From: Nonomuraea lactucae
Lineage (GTDB): Bacteria; Actinomycetota; Actinomycetes; Streptosporangiales; Streptosporangiaceae
Length of the DNA stretch: 39,757 bases
Direction: 5' to 3'
Assembly (NCBI RefSeq): GCF_003313395.1
Contig: NZ_QNFZ01000148.1
Coordinates: 1-39,757, forward strand
Made by a program: the position numbers and the translations under genes. The stretch's first letter is position 1. Every line of letters begins with the position of its first letter. The notes below the pieces were generated by a model. The model saw only the letters and a program-made list of their open reading frames with translations. It made no database searches and had not been told where the DNA came from. Below, piece after piece: positions 1-8,266 of this stretch.

Positions 1-981
1 CCGTGGCTGGCGCGCCTGCCCAGGCCGCGGTGGCTGCCGGGCGCCGGGGCCGCGCTGGTGCTCCTCGTCATGGCCGGGCTGGCCGTACGGCCGTGGCTCC
101 AGACGGTGCGCCGTACGGCGACGACGCCCGCCGACCGGCTGACCGCGAGGTTCATCGAGGACACCCAGCGGGCCAACGGCCTGCCCGTCGACGGGAGCCG
201 GCTCTACTTCGAGCAGTCGCTGCACTGGGTCGCCTGGTACGTCGGCGTGCCGGTGCTCGTGCTGGCCACGCTCGCCGCGGCCGTGCTGGCGCGCAGGCTG
301 CTGGAGGGCCGGTCGTCCGAGTGGCTTGCCCCGCTGGCCGTGATCGGCTGGACCACGGTGACCACGCTGCTGCGGCCGGAGATCACGCCCGACCACCCGT
401 GGGCGGCCCGCCGCCTGGTGCCCGTCGTGATCCCCGGGATGATCCTGCTCGCGGTGTGGGGGCTGGATTGGCTGCTCGGCAGGCTGCGCGGGCGAGGTTA
501 CGGGCCGCGCGCCCTGCGCCGGGCGGCCGTGGTGGGGGCGGCGCTCGTGCTCGTGCCACCGGTCGTGACCTCGATCGGCACGGGGTTCACCCCTGTCGGG
601 CGCGGCGAGCGGGCGGCCGTGGCGGCCATGTGCGCGCGGATACCGGCCGGCGCCTCGGTGCTCCTCGTCGAGCGGGTCACCGGCGAGCGGTTCACGCAGC
701 TCGTACGCGGTGTGTGCGGCGTCCCGGCGGCCCAGGCGCGCCGTGGGGGAGGCGGGAGCGACACGATGCCACCGGAGAAAGAAGTGCGCCGGCTCGTCGG
801 GCGGATCAGGGCAGCCGGCCGGGTGCCGGTCGTGCTGGCCGCAGAGCCCGCCCAGGTGGCTCCCTACGGCCCGCCGGTCCAGGTGATGGCGCTGGTCACG
901 AGGCAGGACGAGCGCTCGCTGACCGGGCCGCCCGACGGCACGTGGTCGCTGCGGATCAACGTCTGGATGGCCGTCGCCTGA
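1..981 (+). CDS. Integral membrane protein, GT-C-like (3' part, cut by left edge)
   Basis: The reading frame is open from base 1 with no start in view, so the N-terminal part lies outside the window. At least five hydrophobic segments can be seen (about residues 18-35, 77-98, 108-122, 139-160 and 173-190 of the visible part), followed by a hydrophilic C-terminal region of about 130 residues. The segment around residues 128-160, with a His-Pro-Trp-Ala-Ala-Arg-Arg stretch followed by a Pro-rich hydrophobic helix, resembles actinobacterial GT-C (PMT/ArnT-like) membrane glycosyltransferases, but the catalytic first loop is not visible. It precedes a run of glycosyltransferase genes, which suits a role in envelope glycan assembly. 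The coding call is firm; the family call is tentative. Confidence 0.75.
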   Translation, partial: PWLARLPRPRWLPGAGAALVLLVMAGLAVRPWLQTVRRTATTPADRLTARFIEDTQRANGLPVDGSRLYFEQSLHWVAWYVGVPVLVLATLAAAVLARRLLEGRSSEWLAPLAVIGWTTVTTLLRPEITPDHPWAARRLVPVVIPGMILLAVWGLDWLLGRLRGRGYGPRALRRAAVVGAALVLVPPVVTSIGTGFTPVGRGERAAVAAMCARIPAGASVLLVERVTGERFTQLVRGVCGVPAAQARRGGGGSDTMPPEKEVRRLVGRIRAAGRVPVVLAAEPAQVAPYGPPVQVMALVTRQDERSLTGPPDGTWSLRINVWMAVA

Positions 982-1061
982 CCTCGCACCGCGCTCGATC
1001 GCGCGCTGTGCGTGCCCGATGTGGATCCGGCCTGCTGCGGGGCAGAGTACCCTCGACGCAC

Positions 1062-1991
1062 GTGAGCACGCCTGAGATCCCCGAGAGTGGAACCGCCGTG
1101 GAACAAGCGCCATACGTCACGATCGTCCTGCCCTGCTACAACGAGCAGGACCACGTCATCGACGAGGTCGAGCGCATCACCGCGGCGATGGACTCGAGCG
1201 GCTACACCTACGAGCTGGTCGCCGTCGACGACTGCTCGACCGACGAGACGCTGATGAGGCTGCAGGAGGCCGCGCCCAAGTTCCCGCACCTGCGCATCCG
1301 CGCCTTCCACCGCAACGGCGGGTCCGGCACCGTGCGCCGGATCGGCACCCAGGAGGCCAAGGGCGAGATCGTCGTCTGGACCGACGCCGACATGACCTAC
1401 CCCAACGAGCGCATCCCCGAGCTGGTCCAGATCCTGGAGAAGGATCCGACCGTCGACCAGGTGGTCGGCGCGCGCACCAGCGAGGAGGGCTCGCACAAGC
1501 TGCTGCGCGTCCCGGCCAAGTGGGTGATCCGCAAGGTGGCCGAGAAGCTGGCCGGGCAGAAGATCCCCGACCTCAACTCCGGGCTGAGGGCGTTCCGCAG
1601 GTCGGTGGCCAGGCCCTACCTGCGGCTGCTGCCGCCCGGGTTCTCGTGCGTGACGACGATCACCCTGTCGTTCCTGTCCAACCAGCACGACGTCTACTAC
1701 CTGCCGATCGAGTACGCCAAGCGGGCCGGCAAGTCGAAGTTCAGCTTCGTCTCCGACGCCTACCGCTACATCCTGCAGGTGCTGCGGATGATCATGTACT
1801 TCAATCCGCTCAAGGTGCTCATGCCGCCCGCGCTCTGGCTGGTGGCGATCGGCGTCGTCAAGGGCGTCTGGGACATGTTCCAGCACCCGTTCTACTTCCC
1901 GGCCAACACCGTCATGATCTTCCTGTCGGGGTTGCTGATCGGCTCGGTGGCGCTGCTGGCCGACCTGATCGTGCGGTCGCGGGGGGACTAG
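1062..1991 (+). CDS. Family 2 glycosyltransferase (polyprenyl-phosphate sugar transferase-like)
   Basis: The 309-residue protein opens with a GT-A fold: the PCYNE motif near residue 28, VDDCSTDET near residue 56 (nucleotide binding) and a WTDADMTYP metal-binding DXD-type motif near residue 107. The C-terminal 70 residues contain two hydrophobic segments, as in membrane-bound dolichyl/polyprenyl-phosphate mannosyl or glucosyl transferases. It probably transfers a sugar from a nucleotide sugar to a polyprenyl phosphate at the inner face of the membrane. The GTG at 1062 is chosen because it lies just before the conserved region; the frame is open much further upstream, but that part reads as a shadow of the preceding gene. 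The next glycosyltransferase starts one base after its stop, so the two are very likely co-transcribed. Confidence 0.9.
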   Translation: MSTPEIPESGTAVEQAPYVTIVLPCYNEQDHVIDEVERITAAMDSSGYTYELVAVDDCSTDETLMRLQEAAPKFPHLRIRAFHRNGGSGTVRRIGTQEAKGEIVVWTDADMTYPNERIPELVQILEKDPTVDQVVGARTSEEGSHKLLRVPAKWVIRKVAEKLAGQKIPDLNSGLRAFRRSVARPYLRLLPPGFSCVTTITLSFLSNQHDVYYLPIEYAKRAGKSKFSFVSDAYRYILQVLRMIMYFNPLKVLMPPALWLVAIGVVKGVWDMFQHPFYFPANTVMIFLSGLLIGSVALLADLIVRSRGD

Positions 1992-1992
1992 C

Positions 1993-3054
1993 GTGCGCGT
2001 CGCCGTCATCGGCCCGGCCCATCCGTACAAGGGGGGCGGGGCGCAGCACACCACCGAGCTCGCGCACCGGCTGGCCGCGCTCGGCCACGACGTGGTGATC
2101 GAGTCGTGGCGGGCGCAATATCCCTCGTTCCTCTACCCGGGGCAGCAGACGATCTCCGAACCCGAGGGCACGCCCTACCCGCGGACCGAGCGCAGGCTCG
2201 ACTGGCGCCGCCCCGACGGCTGGCTCGCCGCGGGCCGGCGGCTCCGGACCGCCGACCTGGTGGTCCTGGCCGTGCTGAGCCCGGTGCAGGTGCCCGCCTA
2301 CCTGGGCATCCTGTACGGCCTGCGCCGCCGGGCCAGGGCGGTCGCCCTGTGCCACAACGTGCTGCCCCACGAGCGCAAGCCGTACGACGAGCCGCTGATG
2401 AAGGCCCTGCTCGGGCGGGTCGACGGCGTGCTGGCCCACTCCGAGCAGCAGGCGGGGCTGGCCCGGTCGCTGACCGGCGGGCCGGTGGCCGTGGCGGGGC
2501 TGCCGCCGCACCTGCCCTCCACGCGCGCCGAGCGGTCCGCCACCGTGCACCGCAGGCTGCTCTTCTTCGGCATCGTCCGCCCCTACAAGGGGCTCGACGT
2601 GCTGCTGCGCGCGCTGCCCGAAGGGGTGTCGCTCACCGTGGCGGGCGAGTTCTGGGGCGGGCTCGACGGCACGAGGGCGCTGGTGGACGAGCTGGGCATC
2701 GCCGACCGGGTCGAGCTGCGGCCCGGCTACGTACCCGCCGAGGAGGTGGCCGGGCTGTTCGCCCGGGCCGACGCGCTCGTGCTGCCCTACCGCGACGCCA
2801 CCGCCAGCCAGAACGTCTGGCTCGGTCACGAGCACGGTGTGCCGGTCATCGCCACCCGTGTGGGCGCGCTCGCCGAGCACGTCACCGACGGGGTGGACGG
2901 GCTGCTGGTCGAGCCCGGCGACGTCGAGGCGCTCAACCAGGCGATCACGCGTTTCTACGCCTCGGGGGAGCCCGAGAGGTTGCGGTCGGGCGTCAAGGCG
3001 GTCGACCCGGACCCCTTCTGGTCGGCGTACACGGGCACGCTGCTGGCCCTCTGA
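1993..3054 (+). CDS. Family 4 glycosyltransferase (GT-B)
   Basis: This is a 353-residue GT-B enzyme. The N-terminal domain starts with a Rossmann strand and the glycine-rich loop PYKGGGAQH (residues 11-19), then a helix typical of GT4 acceptor domains. The C-terminal domain begins near residue 190 with the FFGIVRPYKGLDVLL segment and contains a nucleotide-sugar binding region near residues 275-300. There the usual E-x7-E glutamates are not obvious: the sequence reads LGHEHGVPVIAT. The GTG start lies one base after the upstream GT2 stop and is preceded by a G-run, pointing to translational coupling. The last 100 bases overlap a convergent gene. The donor sugar cannot be told from sequence. Confidence 0.9.
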   Translation: MRVAVIGPAHPYKGGGAQHTTELAHRLAALGHDVVIESWRAQYPSFLYPGQQTISEPEGTPYPRTERRLDWRRPDGWLAAGRRLRTADLVVLAVLSPVQVPAYLGILYGLRRRARAVALCHNVLPHERKPYDEPLMKALLGRVDGVLAHSEQQAGLARSLTGGPVAVAGLPPHLPSTRAERSATVHRRLLFFGIVRPYKGLDVLLRALPEGVSLTVAGEFWGGLDGTRALVDELGIADRVELRPGYVPAEEVAGLFARADALVLPYRDATASQNVWLGHEHGVPVIATRVGALAEHVTDGVDGLLVEPGDVEALNQAITRFYASGEPERLRSGVKAVDPDPFWSAYTGTLLAL

Positions 3055-3917
3055 CGGCCCAGCAGGAACGCGACGCCCGCCGCGCCCAGGTCGGCCAGCG
3101 TGAACACCAGCCGCGAGACCACCGCCACGGCGAGCGCCGCTCCGGTGCCGCCGAGGAGCGGCGCGAGCACCAGCACCATCGCCCCCTCCCGGACGCCCAC
3201 GCCGGCCGGGACGACGAAGGTGAGCAGCCCGGTCGCCCAGGCGAAGGCGTACGCGCCGGTCGCCACCACGTAGAGGTCCCACCGGCCCGAGAGCAGCCAG
3301 GTGTGCACGCCGTACACGAACCAGCCGAGCGCCGTCCACGCGGTGGCGACCAGCACCGTGCGGCCGGGCAGCACGCTCTCCAGCGGCTCCTTGCGCGCCA
3401 GGCGCAGCGCCAGGTTGAGCCCCCAGGTGAGCACCCGGGGATGCAGGCACACGACGATCACCGGGACGAGCAGCAGCAGGTACCAGGCCTGGCGGACCGC
3501 CTGCTGGGTGGCCAGCGTCGCGGCGGCGATGGCCAGCGCCACCCCCAGGTTGATCACCAGGGACAGCGAGATGCACGCGAACGTGCGCCGCGGCGGGCTC
3601 CCGTGGTCGCGCCCGAGCTCCATCATCGCCGCGTACGCCCAGACCGAGCCCGGGATGTACTTGCCGAGCTGCCCCACGAACATGATGCGCCCGGCCACCC
3701 GCATCGGCAGCGGCGAGCCGAGCCCGGCGAGCACGTGCCGCCACGCCACCAGCATGCAGAACTGGCCCAGCAGCACCACGGCGAACGCGCCCGGCACCGC
3801 CCACGGCGACAGGCCGGCGACGGCGGCCGTGGTCTCGTGCCAGTTGGAGGCGAGGCCGTACCCCAGGAATCCGAGCGCGACCAGCGCGAGCAGGACGCGC
3901 AGCAGGCGGCGGAGCAT
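2955..3917 (-). CDS. Flippase-like membrane protein (UPF0104 / LPG synthase TM domain)
   Basis: The protein has 320 residues and about eight hydrophobic helices. It shows hallmark segments of the lysylphosphatidylglycerol-synthetase transmembrane/UPF0104 family: a G-K-Y-I-P-G-S-V-W motif near residue 90 and a VPAGVGVREGAM motif near residue 240. Members without the synthetase domain are usually treated as lipid-linked substrate flippases or uncharacterised envelope proteins. It starts at an ATG facing away from the methyltransferase at 4015, leaving a divergent promoter region of about 97 bp. The tail after residue 290 is hydrophilic and runs 100 bp into the 3' end of the convergent glycosyltransferase gene. 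A close relative of the same family lies at 4830-5759. Confidence 0.88.
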   Translation of the reverse strand: MLRRLLRVLLALVALGFLGYGLASNWHETTAAVAGLSPWAVPGAFAVVLLGQFCMLVAWRHVLAGLGSPLPMRVAGRIMFVGQLGKYIPGSVWAYAAMMELGRDHGSPPRRTFACISLSLVINLGVALAIAAATLATQQAVRQAWYLLLLVPVIVVCLHPRVLTWGLNLALRLARKEPLESVLPGRTVLVATAWTALGWFVYGVHTWLLSGRWDLYVVATGAYAFAWATGLLTFVVPAGVGVREGAMVLVLAPLLGGTGAALAVAVVSRLVFTLADLGAAGVAFLLGRQRASSVPVYADQKGSGSTALTPDRNLSGSPEA

Positions 3918-4014
3918 TCGCCAAGGCTACGCGTGATCGTAACCGGCTGGTAGGGGCATCGCCGAACGCGGTTCCGGAGAAGTCGCGGCGCGAGCGCGGG
4001 TACTGTAGGGCGGC

Positions 4015-4833
4015 GTGGGTACGGAACGGGTCGCGCAGCTCGAATACTCCGAGTTCCAGTCGGCCATGCTCGACGAGGCCAAACGCAGGCGCAAGGCCGC
4101 CAAGATCATCGCGGTGCTGGAGCACTTCCAGGGGCCGCTCCAGGGGCTGACCGTCGGCGACGTGGGCTGCTCGGCCGGGTTCATCGCCGACGAGCTGGCC
4201 GGGGCCGGGGCCGCGCACACGCTGGGCGTCGACATCGACGTGCCCGGGCTGCGCAGGGCGGCCGACCGGTTCGGCGGGCGGGTGGCGTTCGTCTGCGGCG
4301 ACGGCACCGCGCTGCCGTTCCCCGACGGGTCGGTGGACGTGCTGGTGTTCAACCACATCTACGAGCACGTCGTCGATCCCGACGCCGTGGTGGCCGAGAT
4401 GCGCCGGGTGCTGTCCGACGGCGGCGTGCTCTATCTCGGGCTGGGCAACCGGCTGGGCGTCATTGAGCCCCACTACAAGCTGCCGTTCCTGTCCTACCTG
4501 CCGCCCGCGCCGGCCGACCGCTACGTGCGCGCCTTCGGCCGGGCCGACCACTACTACGAGCGCTTCCGCACCCGGCGGGGGCTGCGCCGGATGCTGCGCG
4601 CCTTCCACGTGTGGGACTACACGATCCCGGTGCTCGCCACGCCCGAGCGCTTCGCCGGCTCGGAGCTCTTCCCCGGCGCGCTCGGGCGGCTGCTGCGAGC
4701 CGCGCTGGCCCGCACGCCCCTCGCCGCGCTGCGGCTGCTGCTGCCGCTCGTGCCCACCTATATCTGGGTGGCGACCAAGACCCCGCGGCGCCCGGCCGGC
4801 GCCGCGCTCCCGCGACCTCCCCAGCCGCTGTGA
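4015..4833 (+). CDS. Class I SAM-dependent methyltransferase
   Basis: The 272-residue protein carries a Rossmann-type SAM domain: motif I is G-D-V-G-C-S-A-G starting at about residue 48, followed by the acidic strand end VDID near residue 76, and DGTALPF near residue 99. The pattern fits the Methyltransf_11/UbiE-like group. A C-terminal region rich in aromatic and basic residues, with a hydrophobic end, might bind a lipid-linked substrate. The GTG start is taken because upstream sequence has no further plausible start. The stop overlaps the GTG of the downstream flippase-like gene by four bases, so it likely acts on the glycan or lipid handled by this cluster. The substrate is unknown. Confidence 0.88.
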   Translation: MGTERVAQLEYSEFQSAMLDEAKRRRKAAKIIAVLEHFQGPLQGLTVGDVGCSAGFIADELAGAGAAHTLGVDIDVPGLRRAADRFGGRVAFVCGDGTALPFPDGSVDVLVFNHIYEHVVDPDAVVAEMRRVLSDGGVLYLGLGNRLGVIEPHYKLPFLSYLPPAPADRYVRAFGRADHYYERFRTRRGLRRMLRAFHVWDYTIPVLATPERFAGSELFPGALGRLLRAALARTPLAALRLLLPLVPTYIWVATKTPRRPAGAALPRPPQPL

Positions 4834-5759
4834 CGGCGAGCGGATCGCGGATGGCCGGGGAAGTCGCGGGTGACGCCTCCCCCACGCGCCGGGGCTGGGG
4901 CGCGCGCCGGCTGCTGCGGCTCGGGTTCCTGCTGGTCGCGCTGGGGTTCGGGACGTGGGCCGTGGCCCGGCAGTGGAACGACGTGGTGGCCGGGTTCGCC
5001 CGGCTGAGCCCTCGGATGCTCGCCGGGTCGCTGGTGGCCGTGGTCGCCGCCCTGCTCGGCGCCATGCTCACCTGGCGCACGCTGCTGGCCGACCTCGGCT
5101 CGCCGCTGCCGTTCCGCCCCGCCACCAGGGTGTTCTTCGTAGGCCAGCTCGGCAAGTACATCCCCGGCGCCGTGTGGCCGGTGATCGCCCAGATGGAGAT
5201 GGGCCGCGACCTGGGCGTGCCGAGGTCGCGCAGCGCCGCCGCGTTCTTCCTGATGATGCCCATCCAGCTCGCCACCGGCCTGCTCGTCACCCTGGTCACG
5301 CTCGGCTGGGACCGGTACGGCGGGCTGCTGCTGCTCGTCCCGCCGCTCCTGGTGCTCCTGGAGCCCAAGGTGATCAACGGCCTGATCGGCTTCGGCCTGC
5401 GCAGGCTCGGGCGGGAGCCGCTGGAGCGCCCCCTCACCCGGCGCGGCATGCTGACCGCGCTCGGCTGGGCGCTGGCGGGCTGGACCTGCTACGGCCTTCA
5501 CCTGTACTTCTTCATCCCCCAGGCCGGCATGCTCTTCGCCCTCGGGGCGTTCGCGCTGTCGTGGTGCCTGGGCATCCTGACCTTCGTCGTCCCCGCCGGA
5601 GCGGGCGTGCGCGAGGCCGCCATGGTGGCCGTGCTGGCGCCGGTGCTCGACAGCGGGGCGGCCATCGCGGTGGCTCTCTGCTCCCGCTTCGTCATCATCC
5701 TGGGCGACCTCATCTGCGCTGGTTTGGCGGGAATCGCGGCTCGGCGCAGTGGTGTGTGA
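4830..5759 (+). CDS. Flippase-like membrane protein (UPF0104), second copy
   Basis: This polytopic protein of about 309 residues is related to the minus-strand gene at 2955-3917. It has the same GKYIPGAVWP motif in the first third and a VPAGAGVREAAMVAVLAP motif near the C-terminus. The start at 4830 is a GTG overlapping the methyltransferase stop as GTGA, a common coupling arrangement in actinomycetes; an in-frame ATG at 4851 is an alternative. Having two homologues on either side of one methyltransferase suggests they move related lipid-linked intermediates, or that the pair arose by local duplication followed by inversion. No catalytic LPG synthase domain is present. Confidence 0.87.
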   Translation: MTASGSRMAGEVAGDASPTRRGWGARRLLRLGFLLVALGFGTWAVARQWNDVVAGFARLSPRMLAGSLVAVVAALLGAMLTWRTLLADLGSPLPFRPATRVFFVGQLGKYIPGAVWPVIAQMEMGRDLGVPRSRSAAAFFLMMPIQLATGLLVTLVTLGWDRYGGLLLLVPPLLVLLEPKVINGLIGFGLRRLGREPLERPLTRRGMLTALGWALAGWTCYGLHLYFFIPQAGMLFALGAFALSWCLGILTFVVPAGAGVREAAMVAVLAPVLDSGAAIAVALCSRFVIILGDLICAGLAGIAARRSGV

Positions 5760-5827
5760 CTTGAGCCACGATTTGGGGGAGGCTGGTCATAAGCTGAACA
5801 CGGAGGGGGACGTCAGGATCCCGCGAT

Positions 5828-5847
5828 GATCTTGAGGGGAGAAGATC
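5828..5847 (+). promoter_or_regulatory. Hairpin presenting the ribosome binding site in its loop
   Basis: GATCTT at 5828-5833 pairs perfectly with AAGATC at 5842-5847. The eight-base loop GAGGGGAG is the Shine-Dalgarno sequence of the ATG at 5854. The stem is only six base pairs, so the structure may simply expose the site or may modulate initiation. It is a direct sequence observation; any function is inferred. Confidence 0.4.
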
Positions 5848-5853
5848 TTCGTA

Positions 5854-6972
5854 ATGCCTCGAGTGCTCGTCGACGCGGCGGCGGTCCCCGCGGACCGTGG
5901 CGCCTTGATCAGGTACGTGGACGGGCTGGTAGCCGGGCTCGACGGGTCGGGGGCTGACCTGATAGTGGTCTGCCAGCGGGCCGACGCGGGCAGATACCGG
6001 CGGCTGGCCCCTTCGGCCGATGTCATCCCGGGCCCGGTCTCGCTCACCCACCGGGCCGCCAGGCTCGCCTGGGAACAGACCGGCCTGCCCCTGCTCGCCC
6101 GCCAGGCCGGCGCGCAGGTGATCCATGCCCCCTACTACTCGATCCCGCTCCGCGCCGGGATGCCGGTGGTCGTGACGGTCCACGACGTCACCTGGTTCAC
6201 CGAGCCGGAGCAGCACAGCGCGGCCAGGGCCTCGTTCTTCCGCTCGGCCACCCGCACCGCCGTGCGCCACGCCGCCCGGGTCATCGTGCCCTCCAAGGCG
6301 ACCCGCGACGAGCTGGTGCGCGTGCTCGCCGCCGACCCGACCCGCATCGACGTCGCCTACCACGGCGTCGACCAGGAGCTGTTCCACCCACCCAGCGAGG
6401 AGGAGCGGCGGCGGGCGGCCGAGAGGTGCGGCCTGCACGGCCAGCCGTACGTGGCCTTCCTGGGCGCCCTGGAGCCCCGCAAGAACGTGCCCAACCTGAT
6501 CCGCGGCTTCGCCGCGGCGGTCAAGAACCTCGACGACCCGCCCGCGCTGGTCATCGGCGGCGGCGTGCACGAGGACGACGTCGACGCCGCCTGCCGCGAG
6601 GTGGAGGCCACGGTCAAGGTGGTGCGCCCCGGCTTCCTGGGCGTGCCCGGCCTGCCCGGCTTCCTCGGCGGGGCGCTCGTGGTGGCCTTCCCGTCGCTCG
6701 GTGAGGGATTCGGGCTGCCGGTGCTGGAGTCCATGGCCTGCGGCGCGCCGGTGCTGACCACGCACCGCACGTCGCTGCCCGAGGTGGGAGGCGACGCCGT
6801 CGCCTACACCGAGCCCGACGCCGACAGCATCGCGCAGGCGCTCGGCCAGCTCCTCGCCTCCCCCGAGAGGCGGCGCCGGCTCCGGGAGGCCGGGTTGGCC
6901 AGGGCGCGCGAGTTCACCTGGAAGGCGTCGGCCGAGGCACATCTCAGCTCTTATCAACGTGCCGCGGAATAG
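5854..6972 (+). CDS. Family 4 glycosyltransferase (mannosyltransferase-like)
   Basis: This is a 372-residue GT-B enzyme. The linker into the C-terminal domain carries FLGALEPRKNVPNLI near residues 205-220. The donor site reads SLGEGFGLPVLESMACGAP near residues 284-302 and includes the full E-x7-E pair that defines GT4 retaining transferases. The N-terminal half has HAPYYSIPL and a VHDVTWF segment common in mannosyltransferases of this clade. The ATG at 5854 has a strong upstream ribosome binding site. It is followed after 17 bases by a ManC-like nucleotidyltransferase gene, so a GDP-mannose donor is plausible but not shown by sequence alone. Confidence 0.92.
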   Translation: MPRVLVDAAAVPADRGALIRYVDGLVAGLDGSGADLIVVCQRADAGRYRRLAPSADVIPGPVSLTHRAARLAWEQTGLPLLARQAGAQVIHAPYYSIPLRAGMPVVVTVHDVTWFTEPEQHSAARASFFRSATRTAVRHAARVIVPSKATRDELVRVLAADPTRIDVAYHGVDQELFHPPSEEERRRAAERCGLHGQPYVAFLGALEPRKNVPNLIRGFAAAVKNLDDPPALVIGGGVHEDDVDAACREVEATVKVVRPGFLGVPGLPGFLGGALVVAFPSLGEGFGLPVLESMACGAPVLTTHRTSLPEVGGDAVAYTEPDADSIAQALGQLLASPERRRRLREAGLARAREFTWKASAEAHLSSYQRAAE

Positions 6973-6989
6973 TTGGATAACCTCGCTGA

Positions 6990-8084
6990 GTGATGGAGAG
7001 CTCTTTGCCAGGTCTCGAGGCGATCCTTCTGGTCGGCGGGCAGGGCACCCGCCTGCGCCCGCTGACGCTCGGCACGCCCAAGCCGCTGCTGCCGACCGCC
7101 GGCGTGCCGTTCCTGGCCCACCAGCTGGCCCGTGCCCACTCGTTCGGAGTGCGCAGGATCGTCTTCGCCACGTCGTACAAGGCGGCGATGTTCGAGCCCG
7201 CCTTCGGTGACGGGTCGGCGTTCGGCCTCTCGCTGGAGTACATGACGGAGGAGACGCCGCTCGGCACCGGCGGGGCCATCCGCAACGCCGCCGAGGCCCT
7301 CACCGCAGCTCCCTCCGACCCGGTGCTCGTCCTCAACGGCGACATCCTCTCCGGCCACGACATCGGCGACCAGGTGCGCACCCACATCGCCAGGGGCGCC
7401 GCTGTAACGCTCCATCTGACGGAGGTCGACGACCCGACCCGCTTCGGCTGCGTCCCGACCGACGGCGACGGGCGCGTCACCGCCTTCCTGGAGAAGACCC
7501 CCAACCCGGTGACCAACCGGATCAACGCCGGTTGCTACGTCTTCACCCGGTCGGTCATCGACCGGATCCCGCGCGGCGAGGTCGTCTCGGTGGAGCGGGA
7601 GACCTTCCCGGGGCTCATCGAGTCGGGCGAGCTGGTCCTCGGGTACGCCGACCGCACCTACTGGCTCGACGTCGGCACCCCTTCGGCGTTCGTCCGGGGT
7701 TCGCGCGACCTGGTCCTCGGCCGCCTGGCCTCCCCGGCGCTGCCCGGCCCGGCGGGCGAATACCTCGCGCTCGACGGCTCCGACGTCTCGCCCGAGGCCA
7801 AGGTCAACGGCGGTTCCGCGGTGGGCGCCGGCGCGGTCGTCGAGGCGGGCGCGGTCGTCTCAGGCAGCGTGCTGAGCGACGGGTGCGTGGTCTGCTCGGA
7901 GGCGACGGTGGTCGACTCGGTGATCGGGCGCGGCGCCCGGGTCTGCTCGGGCACGGTGGTGCGCGACGCGGTGATCGGCGACGGGGCGGTGGTGGGGCCG
8001 GGCAACGAGCTGCAGGCGGGCGTACGGGTGTGGCCGGGCGTCGAGCTCCCCGAACGCGCCGTCCGCTACTCGAGCGACCTCTGA
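6990..8084 (+). CDS. Sugar-1-phosphate nucleotidyltransferase (mannose-1-phosphate guanylyltransferase-like)
   Basis: The 364-residue protein has an N-terminal nucleotidyltransferase domain with the signature GGQGTRLRPLT (from residue 16) and the downstream KPLLP lysine region, then VLNGDIL near residue 112. From about residue 255 it turns into a left-handed beta-helix with many hexapeptide-type repeats rich in V, G and A. This architecture matches GDP-mannose pyrophosphorylases and related enzymes, which make GDP-mannose from mannose-1-phosphate and GTP. The phosphomannomutase and SIS isomerase encoded at 28447-31093 would supply its substrate. Starts at GTG 6990, ATG 6993 or TTG 7005 are all possible; TTG 7005 has the best-placed GGAGAG. 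A glucose-1-phosphate substrate cannot be excluded. Confidence 0.88.
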   Translation: MMESSLPGLEAILLVGGQGTRLRPLTLGTPKPLLPTAGVPFLAHQLARAHSFGVRRIVFATSYKAAMFEPAFGDGSAFGLSLEYMTEETPLGTGGAIRNAAEALTAAPSDPVLVLNGDILSGHDIGDQVRTHIARGAAVTLHLTEVDDPTRFGCVPTDGDGRVTAFLEKTPNPVTNRINAGCYVFTRSVIDRIPRGEVVSVERETFPGLIESGELVLGYADRTYWLDVGTPSAFVRGSRDLVLGRLASPALPGPAGEYLALDGSDVSPEAKVNGGSAVGAGAVVEAGAVVSGSVLSDGCVVCSEATVVDSVIGRGARVCSGTVVRDAVIGDGAVVGPGNELQAGVRVWPGVELPERAVRYSSDL

Positions 8085-8266
8085 CGCGCACCGGCGCGCC
8101 GGTCCCTTCACTCATTGACCCGCGCTCGACATGGTTCGAGCTATCAGACCTCTGTCAGACCTTCGTCGCCGCGGTGCTCCGCTGCTCCCGCCAGTCAGTG
8201 CGGGACGGCCGACGCGCCGGTGAGATGCGCTGGCCATCCCAGGCAGTGACGGCCGACGGTGTCGAT
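8085..8266. other. Intergenic region with hairpins and an 11-bp-phased direct repeat
   Basis: No gene is seen here. There is a 14-base perfect palindrome, ACCGGCGCGCCGGT, at 8090-8103 just after the nucleotidyltransferase stop, and a six-bp stem GCTCGA/TCGAGC at 8124-8141; either could end transcription weakly. TCAGACCT is repeated at 8144-8151 and 8155-8162, an 11-bp phase. This segment marks the left border of the accessory island. Confidence 0.4.

Noticed and set aside
1912-4608. Very long minus-strand reading frame (about 898 codons) and similar long frames at 864-2054, 17770-19422, 24798-26504 and 33112-34794
   Set aside because: They lie opposite well-supported genes, have Arg/His/Gly-rich shadow composition and no domain motifs; high GC keeps antisense frames open.
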